Shown: positions 1-8,498 of the stretch, one piece after another | Position numbering within the stretch: position 1 is the stretch's first letter | Layout of the letters: each line of letters begins with the position of its first letter | From: an uncultured Eubacterium sp. | GTDB taxonomy: Bacteria; Bacillota; Clostridia; Lachnospirales; Lachnospiraceae | DNA: 64,000 bases | Assembly (NCBI GenBank): GCA_910584245.1 | Contig: CAJTZF010000001.1 | Coordinates: 205,864-269,863, forward strand | Reading direction: 5' to 3' | The notes under the pieces: model-generated | What the model was told of the DNA's origin: nothing | What the model saw: only the letters and a program-made list of their open reading frames with translations | Database searches by the model: none | Program-made: the position numbers and the translations under genes

Positions 1-270
1 GTGACGGCTCTGCTGACTGACCTGGCTCTACCGACTGTACCGGCTCTGCTGACTGACCTGGCTCCGTCGATTGTACCGGCTCCGTCGATTGTGACGGCTC
101 TGCTGACTGACCTGGCTCTACCGACTGTACCGGCTCTGCTGACTGTACCGGCTCTGCTGACTGACCTGGCTCCATCGATTGTACCGGCTCCGACGACTCG
201 CTTGGCTGCGACGATTGTACTGGTTCTGCTGATTCACTCGGCTGCAATGATTGTACCGGCTCCACACTTT
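1..270 (-). repeat. 18-bp tandem repeat coding for EP-x-QS-x hexapeptides
   Basis: On the minus strand the last visible codons of the surface protein are about 15 degenerate 18-bp units. They encode SAEPVQ, SVEPGQ, SAEPSQ and STEPVQ variants. Several units are identical at DNA level, so the array can expand or contract by slippage. Such Pro-rich stalks often lie next to a wall-spanning region, but the array continues past the left edge. Confidence 0.85.
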
Positions 271-3200
271 CTATTGGAGGTTCACTTGGCAATACGGGTT
301 CCTTCACCGTCACCGTAAACCTATATGAAACCGCACTTGTCACATACACATTGATTGTATATGTCTTTCCGATAACAGCATTTTCACCACATATTACAGT
401 AAACTTATTAGTATTTACTCCTCCATTCTTCCCTATCTCTACCTTCACAGCACCGCTATCTGACGAAGTCACGGTATAAAGGCTAATACCCGAATACACA
501 TCGCCATACTGGTCCTCATCCATAAGTGCAAATGTCACACCTGGGGATCCTTTTGTCATCGGATAATCCGTCCCTGTAATGTCGTCTGAGCCAGGAACAC
601 CCTCACTTAATGTAACAATCTGATGCTTTCCCTGTGGTTTTGCGGCCTCCCGGCTGACTTGTACACTCCGTTCTTTCTGTAATCCTCCCGGAACATAGCC
701 AAGGGAAACTGTCACACTTCCATTGTCTGTAGCTGCTCCACCAGCCATTGTAACATTGAATTGACCAAAAGCAGCAGCCTTTTGAATGGTCACATTCTCT
801 GTTCCCCTCATCTCCCAGGCCAATCCATTGTCACTATTTACCACTTCTCCAAGGGCATCCTTTAATTCTACTTCCTGCTCTTTTCCATTGTACATCGTGT
901 AAGCCTTACAATCGAATTCAAATGTAGCGCCACCTCTCACATTCACACACTGATTCGAAATATTCACGTCTTTTCCATCTATTTTTGCTATGTCGGCAAT
1001 CTCGAGTCTCGTAATAAGCGTCTCCGCCGTATTTACATATAGCGTATAGCTGGCCTTTACGGTTGCATCTTTAAATTCAGTGCCAGCCGTTTCCTTCACA
1101 TAAGCTCTCACCGTATATTCACCAATTTCTTTTCCCGTCGTTGTATGCTTATATGTACTGCCACTGCTTCCATCTGGAGTCTTTGTAAGAGTCCAATCCT
1201 CTACTGGCGTATTGTTTAACGTAATCTCCATAGCGATCTCAGAATCACCAAGTGCAATCGGCTCGTGGTACTGGTCCTCGACAGTAATCGTATTGGTGAC
1301 CTGGGCGCCCTTTACCGCTACTTTGCAATCACTCGCAAATTTCAGATGACCGATCCTTCGCTCCCCTCTCACTGAAACAGCAAATACATCAGCCTCAAAT
1401 GATTCTGGATGCCGTCTATTGATAAAGCTTACGGATATTAAATCGCCATTTTCCACCACGATATCTTCCGGAGACTTACTGCTATTCCAGCAAATGCCGA
1501 TTGCATCCACGATATCGCCAGCTGCTGTCGCCTTAGTATAGCTGTCCCCGTTTTTCCTGTACCAGCTAACTTCGATATCGCTGTCAATGGAACAAGGTTT
1601 ATTATCTACTGTTATCTCCAACTTGTTTTCTTCTACCATTTCTTTAGTAAATTTCTCATATTCATCGCCGTACTGGTTATATAACTGAATTGGCACATAG
1701 AGAATTTTGCTATCTCTCAGGGCCAGCCAGTCATTGTCCTCATCCGGCATTTGATTCAATTTAATTTTCTGTACGTGAGCCCTCGCTTTGACCGTCACAC
1801 TTATTTTTTCACTTATCGTCTGGCTGGCGTCCATATACAGCTTAATTTCTGTCGTTCCCGTTGCTTCTGCCAAAACGGTCAGCATCCCTGCTTTGGCGCC
1901 GGTTCCAATTTCCGCACTCTTAAGGATGGCCGTATTCCCGATCTCAAATATCGGCTGTTTTTCTACCAGTTTCGTAATATCCTCGCCGTATCGGTTTCTT
2001 AATCGGTAGGTCGTCGATGCCTCGCCGCCCGCCGTGACAACACTCTTAAATTCGTCAATTTCTATTTTCGCAGTCGTAAGTAATGGCCTGGAATCATATG
2101 TGATCACGTTCGACTCAGTCCCATTGCTGTACACAATAAACTTGATCGGATCATCCTTTCCATCCGTTTTTGCCGTTATGTTGATATAGATTCCATCTGC
2201 TTCCTGCACAAACCTGAGATCTTCGAGACGTTCTTCTCCCGCTGTCACCCGGTACATTAAATCCGCTTTTGTAAGTCCCGTACCATCTGGCGACAACGTA
2301 ACTTTTGCCTCGCTCAGCTTTCCGTTTGTTCCTTCGCCCAGCTCTGCGACAGTAATCTTCTGCAGGTCTGTTGATTTAACCGTCACCGTCATCTGGCACG
2401 ACTTGGAATCATCTTCCGCGAGATAGGCCATAATAGTCGTTTTACCGCCTTTGCGCGCCTTTACGGCCACGCCTTGGTTAGACGTGCTGATCCCATCAGA
2501 AACCGTCCCATCCGCGTCAGAAAAGGCGAGCACGCTCTCATCCTCAATCATGTAAATGACATCGGATGGATTTGCCTCATATCCAAACTCATCTAGCAGC
2601 TTTGCTGACAACATAAATACATTATCCGCTTCCACGCCTGTGAGCTGGAAAACCGGCTCGTCTGGCGTACCGCTGTTTTTCATAGTTTCGCTTACCGCGC
2701 TCAATCCGGCAATTTCCACTGCCTTGCCCTTATCCGCCGCATTCACGAGTGTGACAACCATTTCCCCTTCAATGGCCGTCTCACCCTTTACTGAATATAC
2801 GAGGGAAATTTTTATCTTCCTTCCCTCCTTAAATGCACTCGCGGAACCGATCACTTTTATATATCCTTCCGCCTGCTTCACCTGGGTCTTAAACGGCATT
2901 CCGTTCTCCGTCTGGGCAGTTGCCGTAAGTGTTCCCTCAGACATGACACCAAGAGAATCACATTCCTCTCCATACTGGTCGACAATGGAATAATACACGT
3001 CAAACGATGACTGCCCCGCCGGCGCCTGCTCTGTTTTGCAGACAAAACTTTCCGGTCTGCTCGCCTCTTTTTCCACTGATACAAAAGCATCCGGTTCCAT
3101 CTCGTTTCCAGCCAGGTCGGACAGTCCGTTGAGGATAAGCTCATACTCTCCCGCACGCAGGGCGTTCCTGTATGATATTGTCATGCTTTTTCCGTCTTCC

Positions 3201-4249
3201 GATAAATGCAGGGAATCGTACGCCACATCCGTGTCCCCCTCGGTCACGCTTACCTCCGGATCCCCCGTAACAGGCTCGCTAAAATAAACGGAAAAAGTCT
3301 TGTAATCACTTAAAACTGCTCCCTCGATCACCGGCCTCTCGTCGTCCACTGTAACCACGCATGGCTGTGATGTCACACCGTTTACGGATGCCATAATGTT
3401 TGCCGTGCCCCCTTGAACGGCCTCGACAATACCGTCACTTACAACAGCGACGTCCTCGTCATCCGACGTCCAGGTGACGTCTGCGTTTTCCACTGGTTCT
3501 CCATCCTGGTCCCTCACTTCCGCGGTCAGGGTAACCGAATTTTTTCCCTCGGTCACGCCAAGCAACGCCTCCGTCTCACTCAGAACTACCTCCGATACAA
3601 CGAAATCGCCACCTGGAGTCTCTTCCGGCGCTCCGCTCGGCTTTTCTGTCTCATCCGGTTTCTCCGATTCATCCGCTCCCGGTGTTGTATCCGGTATTGC
3701 CGATCCATCTGCCCCCGGTGTCTCCTCCGGCTTCGCGGTAGCCGTTGACTGTGGCATAAAAGATTGCGCCGGCATTGAAAACATCGGAAATGGATATGTC
3801 GGTACTGGGGCATCCGTTGGCTGTGGCGTGCTGGCCTCCGTCCCCTTTGATGTCACCTTGCATGTGAGCTTTGCAGTCTTAACCTCCCACTTTTTTGCAG
3901 GCACATACTTGACCGTCGCCGTAATCGTTGCTTTCCCCTTCTTTTTCGCCGTTAAACGGACCGAAGTTTCTTTTTTCTTACTTAACGCAACCACGCTCTT
4001 CTTGCTTGTCTTCCACGTAGTAGCAATAATCATTCTTACCTTGTTCTTTTTCATCTTCAAGGTATAATTTTTCTTACCTGCTTTGTTCCAATATAATGTC
4101 TTCTTTTTTACGTTAAGTGTCGGCTTCTTTTTACTTGCCGCCCCGGCAGAGGGCGCCGTAGCAAGTGTGGACAATACAAGCGCCGCAGCTGTGGCGCATG
4201 CCAAGCCCCGCCTGGATGTCCGTGTTAATTTCCGAATCCATTTATTCAT
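1..4249 (-). CDS. giant secreted Ig-like/repeat surface protein (C-terminus beyond window)
   Basis: The reading frame is open from an ATG at 4249 to base 1, at least 1416 codons, so the C-terminus and any wall anchor are not visible. AAGGAGG lies about 9 nt before the start. Residues 1-40 form a signal peptide: basic MNKWIRKLTR, a hydrophobic stretch, then an Ala-rich site before SKKKPT. A lysine-rich beta domain (about 40-135) resembles Big-type domains. Next comes a Pro/Glu/Thr linker (about 140-215), then repeated Ig-like modules with Big_2-type phrases such as WTSDDEDVAVVSDG. The visible end is a hexapeptide repeat built on EP-x-QS-x. The family points to adhesion or cell-surface structure; no catalytic motif was seen. 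The upstream 26-bp inverted repeats suggest ON/OFF expression. Exact ligand unknown. Confidence 0.85.
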   Translation of the reverse strand, partial: MNKWIRKLTRTSRRGLACATAAALVLSTLATAPSAGAASKKKPTLNVKKKTLYWNKAGKKNYTLKMKKNKVRMIIATTWKTSKKSVVALSKKKETSVRLTAKKKGKATITATVKYVPAKKWEVKTAKLTCKVTSKGTEASTPQPTDAPVPTYPFPMFSMPAQSFMPQSTATAKPEETPGADGSAIPDTTPGADESEKPDETEKPSGAPEETPGGDFVVSEVVLSETEALLGVTEGKNSVTLTAEVRDQDGEPVENADVTWTSDDEDVAVVSDGIVEAVQGGTANIMASVNGVTSQPCVVTVDDERPVIEGAVLSDYKTFSVYFSEPVTGDPEVSVTEGDTDVAYDSLHLSEDGKSMTISYRNALRAGEYELILNGLSDLAGNEMEPDAFVSVEKEASRPESFVCKTEQAPAGQSSFDVYYSIVDQYGEECDSLGVMSEGTLTATAQTENGMPFKTQVKQAEGYIKVIGSASAFKEGRKIKISLVYSVKGETAIEGEMVVTLVNAADKGKAVEIAGLSAVSETMKNSGTPDEPVFQLTGVEADNVFMLSAKLLDEFGYEANPSDVIYMIEDESVLAFSDADGTVSDGISTSNQGVAVKARKGGKTTIMAYLAEDDSKSCQMTVTVKSTDLQKITVAELGEGTNGKLSEAKVTLSPDGTGLTKADLMYRVTAGEERLEDLRFVQEADGIYINITAKTDGKDDPIKFIVYSNGTESNVITYDSRPLLTTAKIEIDEFKSVVTAGGEASTTYRLRNRYGEDITKLVEKQPIFEIGNTAILKSAEIGTGAKAGMLTVLAEATGTTEIKLYMDASQTISEKISVTVKARAHVQKIKLNQMPDEDNDWLALRDSKILYVPIQLYNQYGDEYEKFTKEMVEENKLEITVDNKPCSIDSDIEVSWYRKNGDSYTKATAAGDIVDAIGICWNSSKSPEDIVVENGDLISVSFINRRHPESFEADVFAVSVRGERRIGHLKFASDCKVAVKGAQVTNTITVEDQYHEPIALGDSEIAMEITLNNTPVEDWTLTKTPDGSSGSTYKHTTTGKEIGEYTVRAYVKETAGTEFKDATVKASYTLYVNTAETLITRLEIADIAKIDGKDVNISNQCVNVRGGATFEFDCKAYTMYNGKEQEVELKDALGEVVNSDNGLAWEMRGTENVTIQKAAAFGQFNVTMAGGAATDNGSVTVSLGYVPGGLQKERSVQVSREAAKPQGKHQIVTLSEGVPGSDDITGTDYPMTKGSPGVTFALMDEDQYGDVYSGISLYTVTSSDSGAVKVEIGKNGGVNTNKFTVICGENAVIGKTYTINVYVTSAVSYRFTVTVKEPVLPSEPPIESVEPVQSLQPSESAEPVQSSQPSESSEPVQSMEPGQSAEPVQSAEPVQSVEPGQSAEPSQSTEPVQSTEPGQSAEPVQSVEPGQSAEPS

Positions 4250-4302
4250 CTTTTTTCCTCCTTAATCTTTTTTCCAATATGATAGTTCACATCAGTTGTG
4301 TG

Positions 4303-4528
4303 ATTATTCTACCACATTAGTAAGGAAACCCCTGTGCTGTACCAGCGATAACAAACGAAATTTCGTAGTTTTTTACAAATGGCGCCGATACTGCCCACGG
4401 GCTTCCGAAAAAGCGGATGATTTATGTAATGATCTATGTATACCGAAAATACGATAGTTTTGCGGAACTTAATTGACAAGTATACCTATTTATTGGTTGC
4501 ATTTTCCTTACTAATGTGGTAGAATAAT
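4303..4528. repeat. candidate invertible DNA element bounded by perfect 26-bp inverted repeats
   Basis: Bases 4303-4328 are the exact reverse complement of 4503-4528 (26/26, mismatching on both flanks), enclosing 174 bp. The left arm begins ATTATTCTACCAC and the right arm ends GTGGTAGAATAAT. No gene lies in the segment, but it contains a rightward sigma-A-like promoter whose -10 is within the right arm. It sits between the recombinase gene (ending 4602) and the surface-protein start (4249). This matches known phase-variable promoter switches (for example C. difficile cwpV and flagellar switches, Bacteroides invertons) in size, repeat length and context. Inversion itself is inferred. Confidence 0.85.
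4497..4525 (+). promoter_or_regulatory. extended -10 promoter within the invertible segment, now pointing away from the surface gene
   Basis: TTGCAT (4497-4502), 17-bp spacer, TAGAAT (4520-4525), preceded by TGG giving an extended -10. The same TTGCA/17 bp/extended -10 layout recurs at 14688, 25920 and 62298. In the present orientation it reads rightward, antisense to the recombinase gene. After inversion the -10 would be at 4306-4311 on the minus strand, about 50 nt from the surface-protein ATG. At present the base run facing that left-arm -10 is CAGGGG, not a -35, so the displayed orientation looks OFF. Confidence 0.65.
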
Positions 4529-4585
4529 GAACCGTTTTGTCAATGCCTGTAAAATAGGGAATTTCCACTCTCTTTCGTTTCTTTT

Positions 4586-4614
4586 TGCTACTAAAATGCT
4601 ACTATTTTGCTACT
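4586..4614 (-). repeat. three 11-bp-spaced AGTAGCA direct repeats at the recombinase 3' end
   Basis: On the minus strand AGTAGCA occurs at 4614-4608, 4603-4597 and 4592-4586, exactly one helical turn (11 bp) apart, overlapping the recombinase stop codon (4602-4604). The same motif is repeated at 5786-5803 on the other side of the gene. The spacing fits arm-type binding sites for the N-terminal domain of lambda/Tn916-class integrases; this role is inferred. Confidence 0.65.
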
Positions 4615-5696
4615 GACTCATTGAAATTTTGTAACTTCATCCCCATATTTTCCAGTGAAGACACCAGGGGTCTCTGTTTATTGGGAAAGAGATGTGCGTA
4701 CGTATTCAACGTCGTCGATACATTTTCATGCCCCACCCGGTCTGCGATAACAAGAGCATCAAACCCCTGGTCGATCAGAAGCGACACATGCGAATGCCGG
4801 ATATCATGCACGCGTATCTTTTTCACCCCTGTATTTCTGCATCCCCGCTGCATTTCATAGTTCAAAAACGCTTTGCTAAACGGAAAAAAACGATCGCTCC
4901 GCTTGTCATAACATGGTCCCCTCATATACTCCATCAGCTCCTTACAAAGAAAATCCGGTATGGAAACCCTGCGTTTGCTCTTCTTTGTCTTGGGCGTGGT
5001 GATGACATCCCGTCTCTCCAGACGCTGGTAAGATTTATTAATGGCGATCTCTTTTTTCTCAAAATCAATATCCCGCTCAGAAAGCGCCAGCAACTCCCCT
5101 TCCCTCATGCCTGTCCAATAGAGCACGTCAAAACATATTTGGGATTCCTCTCTGTCCTGTATCCCTTTTCGGAAGGCTAGGAACTCCTCCAGTGTCCAGC
5201 ACTGCATTCCGTCCGCCTTGCTCGTACCGATGCTTCCCGCCTGTTCACATGGATTTGTCTCGAGATTATAATATTTCCTGGCAAAATTAATAATAGCAGA
5301 CAACTGATTGTTTATATTTTTTAAATATGTCTTTGAGTATCCGCGTTTCGATTCCAGTAAATAATTTTGCCATTTCCTTATGTCGGCCGCCCGGATCTCA
5401 TTGACTGGTTTCTTCCCGAAAAAAGGCAATATCTTCGTTTCACAAATATTTCTTTTTGTAATTATCGTCGAGTACTTGAGCCTCGCCGACATCTCCTCCA
5501 GATACGCATAATAAAGGTTTTCAAACAAAATATCGGGACTGACCGTCTGTCTCTGCAAAAAATTCCGCTCATACATTTGCGCCTCCTTTTTCGTCATAAA
5601 ACCCCTTTTCCATTTTTGTCTCGAAAATCCACACCAATCCCTGTAATAAAATTTACAGAACCAGGTTCCGTTGTTCTTGTCTTTGTACACTGGCAT
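4602..5696 (-). CDS. tyrosine site-specific recombinase (arm-binding type)
   Basis: The 364-residue product has the full layout of an integrase of the Tn916/phage type. A small beta-rich N-terminal domain (1-48, with aromatic WFCKFYYRDW) fits arm-site binding. A SAM-like core-binding domain follows (55-155), then the catalytic domain with Arg in TGMREGEL (about 196), a beta-hairpin Lys, HDIRHSH (about 300), the GHENV His and nucleophile Tyr in NTYAHLF. It appears intact. AAGGAG lies 12 nt before ATG 5696. No other mobile-element genes adjoin it. The inverted repeats start 74 bp past its stop, so the likeliest job is inverting the promoter segment; an orphan integrase from a lost element is the alternative. 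Confidence 0.92.
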   Translation of the reverse strand: MPVYKDKNNGTWFCKFYYRDWCGFSRQKWKRGFMTKKEAQMYERNFLQRQTVSPDILFENLYYAYLEEMSARLKYSTIITKRNICETKILPFFGKKPVNEIRAADIRKWQNYLLESKRGYSKTYLKNINNQLSAIINFARKYYNLETNPCEQAGSIGTSKADGMQCWTLEEFLAFRKGIQDREESQICFDVLYWTGMREGELLALSERDIDFEKKEIAINKSYQRLERRDVITTPKTKKSKRRVSIPDFLCKELMEYMRGPCYDKRSDRFFPFSKAFLNYEMQRGCRNTGVKKIRVHDIRHSHVSLLIDQGFDALVIADRVGHENVSTTLNTYAHLFPNKQRPLVSSLENMGMKLQNFNESVAK

Positions 5697-5785
5697 AATA
5701 ATATCATCTCCTTTTTATCTTAATAAAATATCTTCTATATTTATGTATCAAAAATTGTCTATTTATTCAATACCTGAAATATTTT

Positions 5786-5803
5786 TGCTACTATTTTGCT
5801 ACT
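5786..5803 (-). repeat. two AGTAGCA direct repeats upstream of the recombinase gene
   Basis: AGTAGCA occurs on the minus strand at 5803-5797 and 5792-5786, 11 bp apart. The 18-bp block 5786-5803 is identical to 4597-4614, so the recombinase gene is bracketed by direct copies. It lies upstream of the gene's probable promoter (weak TTGAAT-17-TACATA on the minus strand), so binding could also autoregulate. Arm-type role is inferred. Confidence 0.6.
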
Positions 5804-5812
5804 AAAAAAATA

Positions 5813-5870
5813 AAAAATACCTCCAAAGCAGGGAACCGCTACCCAGTTCACCTACTTTGGAGGTATTTTT
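5813..5870. terminator. intrinsic terminator downstream of proA
   Basis: AAAAATACCTCCAAAG pairs with CTTTGGAGGTATTTTT, leaving a loop of about 23 nt. A/T runs lie on both sides, so it can stop transcription in either direction. It follows proA (minus) by 30 bp and shields the recombinase gene from proA transcription. Confidence 0.85.
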
Positions 5871-5900
5871 CCTTCCATCCATTTTCCTTGTTTTATTTCA

Positions 5901-7169
5901 TCACTCCCGTATCTGCCCATCTCCCAAAATAACATATTTTGTGCTTGTCAACGCGAGCAGTCCCATCGGCCCCCTTGCGTGGAGCTTCTGGGTGCTGATG
6001 CCAATTTCCGCACCAAACCCAAATTCAAAACCGTCTGTAAAACGTGTAGAAGCATTGACATACACTGCTGCCGCATCAATTTCATTCAAAAATTTCATGG
6101 CATGCCCATAGTCTTTCGTAATAATTGATTCCGAATGGCCGGTATTATAATGGTTGATATGCCCGATCGCCTCGTCAACCGTGTCCACGATCTTAACGGA
6201 AATAATTTTATCCAGGTACTCTGTGCCAAAATCCTCTTCGGTAGCGGGTATCATTTTCCCGCCGTCCGCCCCAGCTGCCTCCGACTCAAATTGTCTGGCC
6301 CGCTCGTCTCCCCGGATTTCCACCCCGTGTTCATAAAGCGCCCGGCTGATCGCAGGAACAGCCTGCCTTGCCACAGCGCTGTGCACAACAAGCGACTCAC
6401 ACGCATTGCACACACCGAGCCGCTGTGTCTTTGCGTTGACTATAATATCTACTGCCATATCCAGGTCGGCGCATTCATCTACATACACATGACAATTTCC
6501 GGTACCTGTCTCAATAACCGGGACAGTACTATTTTCTACTACAGTCCGGATCAGACCCGCACCCCCGCGCGGAATAAGCACATCGACAGATCCATTCATT
6601 CTCATGAACTGGCGGGCCGTATCCCGGGACGTATCCTCGATTAACTGGAGGGCGTCCTGAGGCAATTCCTGTTTCGCCAGTGCGCCGCGAATCACTTTCA
6701 CGATCGCCTTATTGGAGTGGATCGCATCGCTGCCGCCGCGCAAAATAACTGCATTCCCGGTCTTAAAACAAAGCGCAAAGGCATCTGCCGTCACATTTGG
6801 GCGGGACTCGTAAATAATTCCAATCACGCCGAGCGGTACTCTCCTCTGCCCCACCTGGAGTCCGTTTGGCAATACTTTCATAGAAATGGTTTCCCCAACC
6901 GGATCCGTCAGCCCCACGACCTGCCTCAATCCCTCTGCCATTGCCTGGATCCGTTCCCTCGTCAGCGTCAGCCTGTCGAGAAGCGACTCCTTCATTCCCG
7001 CTTGTCTCGCCTGTTCAAGATCCATCGCATTTGCCTGTAAAATTTCATCCGCACACCGCACAAGCTCTTCCGCAGCCAGAGATAACCCCTCATTTTTTTG
7101 TACCACTGTTAAACGGTTCATCGCTGCCGCCGCCTTCTTTGCCGCCGCTCCTATTTGTTCCAGTGTCAT
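5901..7169 (-). CDS. proA: gamma-glutamyl phosphate reductase
   Basis: ProA reduces gamma-glutamyl phosphate to glutamate semialdehyde with NADPH, the second step of proline synthesis, in the cytosol. The 422-residue product matches the family length and carries its hallmarks: YESRPNVTADAF (about 120), LRGGSDA, IPRGGAGLI, the Cys segment RLGVCNACESLVVH (catalytic Cys about 255), NASTRFTDG and the C-terminal RGPMGLLALTS. The ATG at 7169 is chosen over an upstream in-frame start at 7217 because GGGGAAAG lies just before it and family proteins begin near this point. No proB is adjacent. A terminator-like hairpin lies in its leader. Confidence 0.95.
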   Translation of the reverse strand: MTLEQIGAAAKKAAAAMNRLTVVQKNEGLSLAAEELVRCADEILQANAMDLEQARQAGMKESLLDRLTLTRERIQAMAEGLRQVVGLTDPVGETISMKVLPNGLQVGQRRVPLGVIGIIYESRPNVTADAFALCFKTGNAVILRGGSDAIHSNKAIVKVIRGALAKQELPQDALQLIEDTSRDTARQFMRMNGSVDVLIPRGGAGLIRTVVENSTVPVIETGTGNCHVYVDECADLDMAVDIIVNAKTQRLGVCNACESLVVHSAVARQAVPAISRALYEHGVEIRGDERARQFESEAAGADGGKMIPATEEDFGTEYLDKIISVKIVDTVDEAIGHINHYNTGHSESIITKDYGHAMKFLNEIDAAAVYVNASTRFTDGFEFGFGAEIGISTQKLHARGPMGLLALTSTKYVILGDGQIRE

Positions 7170-7190
7170 ACGTCTTCTTTCCCCTTTCTG

Positions 7191-7222
7191 AAAAAGGGAA
7201 TGCCCGCCGCTGGACATTCCCC
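7191..7222 (-). terminator. intrinsic terminator between ugpC-like gene and proA
   Basis: On the minus strand GGGAATG pairs with CATTCCC across a GC-rich loop, followed by TTTTT. It ends the upstream ATPase transcript but lies only 22 nt before the proA start, so proA must depend on read-through, a promoter between 7222 and 7300, or regulated antitermination. Confidence 0.7.
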
Positions 7223-7258
7223 TGATACGTTATGTTCAAATAAATAATATGTTCGGTT

Positions 7259-8371
7259 CTAGTTTGTAATCGTAACTTCCGTCTCTTTATCGAACAAATG
7301 AATTTTCTCTGCGTCAATCGCGATCTTAATCGTATCTCCCGGACGGGCAGTCGTACGCGGGTTGACACGCACCGTTATATCAACGCCCTCGACTGTGAAA
7401 TAAAGGAAAACTTCTGCGCCGAGCATCTCATATACTTTAACGGTAGCCTCGATAACCGTGTCCGGTGAATTGCTGATAAACATCTCTTCATCCTTAATAT
7501 CCTCTGGCCGGATACCAAATGTAACAATTTTATCCTCATATCCGCCTTCTATCAGCTTTCTCGCCTTGCCCTCTGGAAGCTTAATCGTATTAGAACCAAA
7601 TGTCAGAAGTACGTCGGATCCGGATACTACCACTCTCGCATTGATAAAGTTCATCTGTGGGGAGCCGATAAATCCTGCAACAAACAGGTTATTCGGACGC
7701 ATATACAAGTCAAGCGGACTGTCCACCTGCTGAACAATACCGTCCTTCATAACAACGATACGGGTACCGAGCGTCAAAGCCTCTGTCTGGTCATGTGTTA
7801 CGTATATAATCGTCGTTTCCAGTCTCTGATGAAGCTTGGAAATCTCGATACGCATCTGCACACGAAGTTTTGCATCCAAGTTGGAAAGAGGCTCATCCAT
7901 AAGGAATACCTTTGGATCACGCACAATGGCACGTCCCATCGCCACACGCTGTCTCTGACCACCTGACAAAGCTTTCGGTTTACGGTCTAACAAATGCTCA
8001 ATATCAAGAATTTTTGCAGCTTCATGAACTAGACGGTCGATCTGGTCTTTCGGAACCTTTCGCAGTTTCAAACCAAATGCCATATTGTCAAATACGGACA
8101 TATGCGGGTACAACGCGTAGTTCTGAAATACCATCGCAATATCCCTGTCTTTTGGTTCTACATCGTTTACCAGCTTATCTCCAATCCATAATTCACCACT
8201 TGAAATCTCTTCCAATCCGGCAACCATACGCAGCGTAGTCGATTTACCACAACCAGAAGGTCCTACGAAAATGATAAATTCCTTGTCCTCAATCTCAAGA
8301 TTAAAATCCTTCACCGCATGAAAACCATTCGGATATACTTTATTGATGTTCTTTAATGATAAACTTGCCAT
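7259..8371 (-). CDS. ugpC: sugar ABC transporter ATPase (UgpC/MsmK/MalK family)
   Basis: A 370-residue ATPase of the carbohydrate-uptake class 1 type. The ABC domain has Walker A GPSGCGKST (about 38), Q-loop VFQNYALYPHM, signature LSGGQRQRVAMGRA, Walker B VFLMDEPLSNLDAKLR and H-loop VTHDQTEA. It is followed by the TOBE-type regulatory C-terminus (240-370) with GIRPEDI. No permease or binding protein adjoins it. This orphan arrangement is typical of shared ATPases such as MsmX that energise several sugar importers, so the symbol marks family, not proven substrate. GGGAGGAAC precedes the ATG. Confidence 0.9.
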   Translation of the reverse strand: MASLSLKNINKVYPNGFHAVKDFNLEIEDKEFIIFVGPSGCGKSTTLRMVAGLEEISSGELWIGDKLVNDVEPKDRDIAMVFQNYALYPHMSVFDNMAFGLKLRKVPKDQIDRLVHEAAKILDIEHLLDRKPKALSGGQRQRVAMGRAIVRDPKVFLMDEPLSNLDAKLRVQMRIEISKLHQRLETTIIYVTHDQTEALTLGTRIVVMKDGIVQQVDSPLDLYMRPNNLFVAGFIGSPQMNFINARVVVSGSDVLLTFGSNTIKLPEGKARKLIEGGYEDKIVTFGIRPEDIKDEEMFISNSPDTVIEATVKVYEMLGAEVFLYFTVEGVDITVRVNPRTTARPGDTIKIAIDAEKIHLFDKETEVTITN

Positions 8372-8498
8372 TCTAACTGTTCCTCCCTGGAATAATTTTT
8401 ACTTATTGACATCTGTATTTATTTTACACTAAAAATGGGAAAAACACTATATTCAATTTACCTAAATAATACGAATATTCTTTGTGGATTTTGCATAA

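Noticed and set aside
1..270. CRISPR-like array
   Set aside because: The 18-bp units are contiguous with no spacers and are in frame within a coding gene.
4471..4501. Consensus -35 TTGACA at 4473 as the main invertible-segment promoter
   Set aside because: No acceptable -10 lies 16-18 bp downstream; the TTGCAT/TAGAAT pair at 4497-4525 fits better, although both may contribute.
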